8,091 nucleotides of DNA from Deltaproteobacteria bacterium (lineage in GTDB: Bacteria; Desulfobacterota; DAOWNY01): NCBI GenBank assembly GCA_030642325.1, contig DAOWNY010000076.1, positions 1 to 8,091 on the forward strand. The letters run 5' to 3'. Below are positions 6,523 through 8,091 of the stretch, in pieces. The stretch's first letter is position 1. The number at the start of each line of letters is the position of its first letter. The notes below the pieces were generated by a model. It was not told where the DNA came from, made no database searches, and saw nothing but the letters and a program-made list of their open reading frames with translations. The position numbers and the translations under genes were made by a program.

Positions 6523-7764
6523 CTATCGAGCCATTTTCATCAACCCTTTGACCGTAAAGGCCTTGGCCGAATCAAGAATCTCCCAGGAAGGATAGAAATC
6601 CATGGTACTGAAATGCCTAGTTAAGCAGTTCAGGTATATCCATCCGTAAAATTGCCTCACCGGACCCTGATCCCTGGAAACCTCCTCACAAAGGGCTGCC
6701 CCTCCATTTGCCCGCCATAATCTTCCCTTCTGATCATACTGATCACCCCAATAAATTTTGAAACCTCCTTTTTTATCAATATAAATGACCCTTTTGGAGT
6801 AAGGATAGTCAGGATCATTCAGCTTTATTTCCAGAACAACCAAAGGTTTTATCTCCCAGTTATGCTGAAAACAAGGACCTTTTATGAACGAGTCCCTGGG
6901 GGGATGTTCGGTATATATACTGGGAACCAGGAAGTCCCCTTTATCTATTATCCTGAAAGTCATTTTCGGATTCAGCTTCTGTCTCCATACCTCGTAATCA
7001 TCGAATACGCTGTCACTTCCCAGCATGGGGTCACATAAATCATTTCCCGTCAACCGTCTCAGCCTTCTCATTACCGGTATATATGAATAGACATCATCAA
7101 GTTTATCAATTTTCCAATATCTGATCCTCATCTGGATAAAACCCTTTACATCAAATGGTTCTCTTATGACGATCGACTCCTTGGAAAGCACTCCCGTCTT
7201 CTTCGCCTCCGGCATACTGGGCATGGGAGGGATTGTTCTTCCCATGTATTTCTTTCTCTGTAAATACATACTGAGCTTTTTCTCTTGCTTATCCTTGCTA
7301 TAGTAATACCAATAGTTGGAAAGTGATAAATCATCAGGGGAGTTAGCCCGTGAAATCTCGGGATATACGTCCCAGGCAAGCTCCAGTGCCGTTTGTGGAT
7401 CGGGGAAAGGATAACCGGATTCCCAACCCAGAAGGTCATTATTTGGCCCTATCTTACATTTACCTCTCCCGTTTTCCGTTGCCTTGATAAGACGGGGCCA
7501 CTCAGGAAAATAATGTGGTTCTACTATGGGCATGGTTATAAACCCCTTTTTCAAGCCGATTTCCATACACCAGTCATGCATGCCCGGGGGAAGCATTCTT
7601 TTTAGTTCAGAAAGATATTTTCCACAATTATCCCTGGTGATAACAATCCCCGGCTTTATCTCTTCCGCCATGGGAATCCCCTTTAAAAAAAACAGACCAA
7701 AAACTGCCAAAAATAATATAAATATCAATCTTTCCCTCTGTTTCTTAAAAAATAAGAATGTCAT
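6523..7764 (-). CDS. DUF1329 protein, secreted, LolA-like envelope protein
   Basis: A complete 413-residue DUF1329 protein. Residues 1-33 are a Sec signal peptide: basic KKQRER (7-12), hydrophobic LIFILFLAVFGLFF (13-26), then PMA with predicted cleavage before E34. There is no lipobox cysteine, so it should be soluble in the periplasm or attached to the outer membrane by its fold. Family landmarks are GWESGYPFPDP (113-123), the RIRYWK strand (213-218), then DDVYSYIPVMRRLRRLTG (223-240) and GSDSVFDD (249-256). DUF1329 is considered related to LolA/LolB-type lipid carriers, and in other bacteria often occurs beside DUF1302 and RND/MMPL genes for hydrophobic compounds; neither is in this window. 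Seven cysteines remain after cleavage, many for an exported protein. GGAGGG (7771-7776) lies 6 nt before the ATG. A second DUF1329 gene lies directly upstream. Confidence 0.9.
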   Translation of the reverse strand: MTFLFFKKQRERLIFILFLAVFGLFFLKGIPMAEEIKPGIVITRDNCGKYLSELKRMLPPGMHDWCMEIGLKKGFITMPIVEPHYFPEWPRLIKATENGRGKCKIGPNNDLLGWESGYPFPDPQTALELAWDVYPEISRANSPDDLSLSNYWYYYSKDKQEKKLSMYLQRKKYMGRTIPPMPSMPEAKKTGVLSKESIVIREPFDVKGFIQMRIRYWKIDKLDDVYSYIPVMRRLRRLTGNDLCDPMLGSDSVFDDYEVWRQKLNPKMTFRIIDKGDFLVPSIYTEHPPRDSFIKGPCFQHNWEIKPLVVLEIKLNDPDYPYSKRVIYIDKKGGFKIYWGDQYDQKGRLWRANGGAALCEEVSRDQGPVRQFYGWIYLNCLTRHFSTMDFYPSWEILDSAKAFTVKGLMKMAR

Positions 7765-7928
7765 TTACTTCCCTCCATGATAAGGTTCTGCATTTAACCA
7801 TTTGAACTTGAATTTGAATTTGAACAGGGGAGCTTTTACCAAAAAATCTTTTTTAGCCTCCGCCGGGAAAAACCGACTGATCCTCACCACCCTTATGGAA
7901 TTTAGCCTACAGCACAAAACCGATCCTC
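7765..7928. other. Intergenic region between the two DUF1329 genes
   Basis: This 164-bp gap carries the downstream gene's GGAGGG site (7771-7776), the TTGAAY hexamer array (7802-7825) and an A6-TC-T6 inverted repeat (7841-7854) with partly complementary GGAGCT / AGCCTCC flanks (7830-7861). I find no convincing sigma-70 promoter and no clear GC-rich intrinsic terminator. It is the longest gap apart from the MITE-like one. Confidence 0.6.
7802..7825. repeat. Four tandem TTGAAY hexamers
   Basis: The units TTGAAC, TTGAAT, TTGAAT and TTGAAC run without gaps. They lie 38-61 bp upstream of the DUF1329 start codon at 7764, in the 164-bp gap between the two DUF1329 genes. The repeat may be a slippage tract or regulator-binding repeat. 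Downstream toward 7854 is an A6-TC-T6 inverted repeat (7841-7854) whose function is also unclear. Confidence 0.6.
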
Positions 7929-8091
7929 TTACCTCGCCTTTCTAAGCAAACCCTTAATACTAAAAGCCTTATCAGGATCAAGAACAGGATATCTGGGATA
8001 TCCATACTGCATCGTGTAATGATTGGCCTGGTAGTTCATGGTAAGCCAGGCAAAAAGGTTCTTAAATCCCTTTCCATCATCGGAAGGGGCG
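7929..8091 (-). CDS. C-terminal fragment of a second DUF1329 protein, cut by the window edge
   Basis: An open frame enters from the right edge and ends with TAA at 7929-7931, giving 54 visible residues. The tail YPRYPVLDPDKAFSIKGLLRKAR... matches the end of the next protein, with KAF(S/T)(I/V)KGL in both, and NLFAWLTMNYQANHYTM aligns with QFYGWIYLNCLTRHFSTM. This identifies it as the C-terminus of a DUF1329 protein. It is therefore a tandem paralog of the gene at 6523-7764, more diverged than the two oxidoreductase copies are. The rest of the gene, including any signal peptide, lies beyond the window. The residue just before the visible frame is incomplete (one base only). It is probably in the same transcription unit or one adjacent, with a 164-bp gap to the next start. 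Confidence 0.85.
   Translation of the reverse strand, partial: APSDDGKGFKNLFAWLTMNYQANHYTMQYGYPRYPVLDPDKAFSIKGLLRKAR

Noticed and set aside
1..8091. CRISPR arrays, tRNA or rRNA genes
   Set aside because: I saw no regularly spaced repeats of suitable length and no tRNA-like or rRNA-like stretch on either strand.

Overview
All genes recognised here lie on the minus strand, so the locus reads from right to left. It looks like part of one gene cluster from an anaerobic or facultative Gram-negative bacterium. DUF1329 proteins are Gram-negative envelope proteins, one of them here has a Sec signal peptide, and there is a radical SAM enzyme with a predicted oxygen-sensitive cluster. The overall style (moderate GC by eye, strong GGAGG-type ribosome sites, lineage-like intergenic repeats) recalls Desulfobacterota or a related lineage. 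That placement is inference and was not tested by search.

Right part (about 6.5-8.1 kb): the C-terminus of one DUF1329 protein runs off the window edge. A 164-bp gap with four tandem TTGAAY hexamers follows, then a complete 413-residue DUF1329 protein with a signal peptide. DUF1329 proteins are thought to have a LolA/LolB-like fold and often occur in gene sets handling hydrophobic compounds at the envelope. A 7-bp inverted repeat in the next gap may be a weak terminator or attenuator.

Middle (2.9-6.4 kb): two tandem FAD-dependent oxidoreductases of the phytoene desaturase-like superfamily, each 553 residues. They align without gaps at about 83% identity by hand count. Between them is a 211-bp gap with a MITE-like structure: imperfect 16-bp terminal inverted repeats flanked by GTAATT direct repeats. 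A candidate intrinsic terminator lies inside it.

Left part (1-2.9 kb): four closely packed genes with gaps of 17-30 bp. They encode a split-barrel flavin-binding (PPOX-family) protein with an extra helical N-terminal region, a 97-residue helical protein that resembles that extra region, a radical SAM enzyme with an unusual CX9CX2C cysteine arrangement, and a second, plain PPOX-family protein.

Taken together, the cluster pairs lipid-carrier-like envelope proteins with a set of flavin and radical enzymes. A reasonable hypothesis is redox processing of a hydrophobic, perhaps isoprenoid, steroid or polycyclic, substrate. The sequence does not identify the substrate, and no carotenoid synthesis partner such as phytoene synthase is present in the window.
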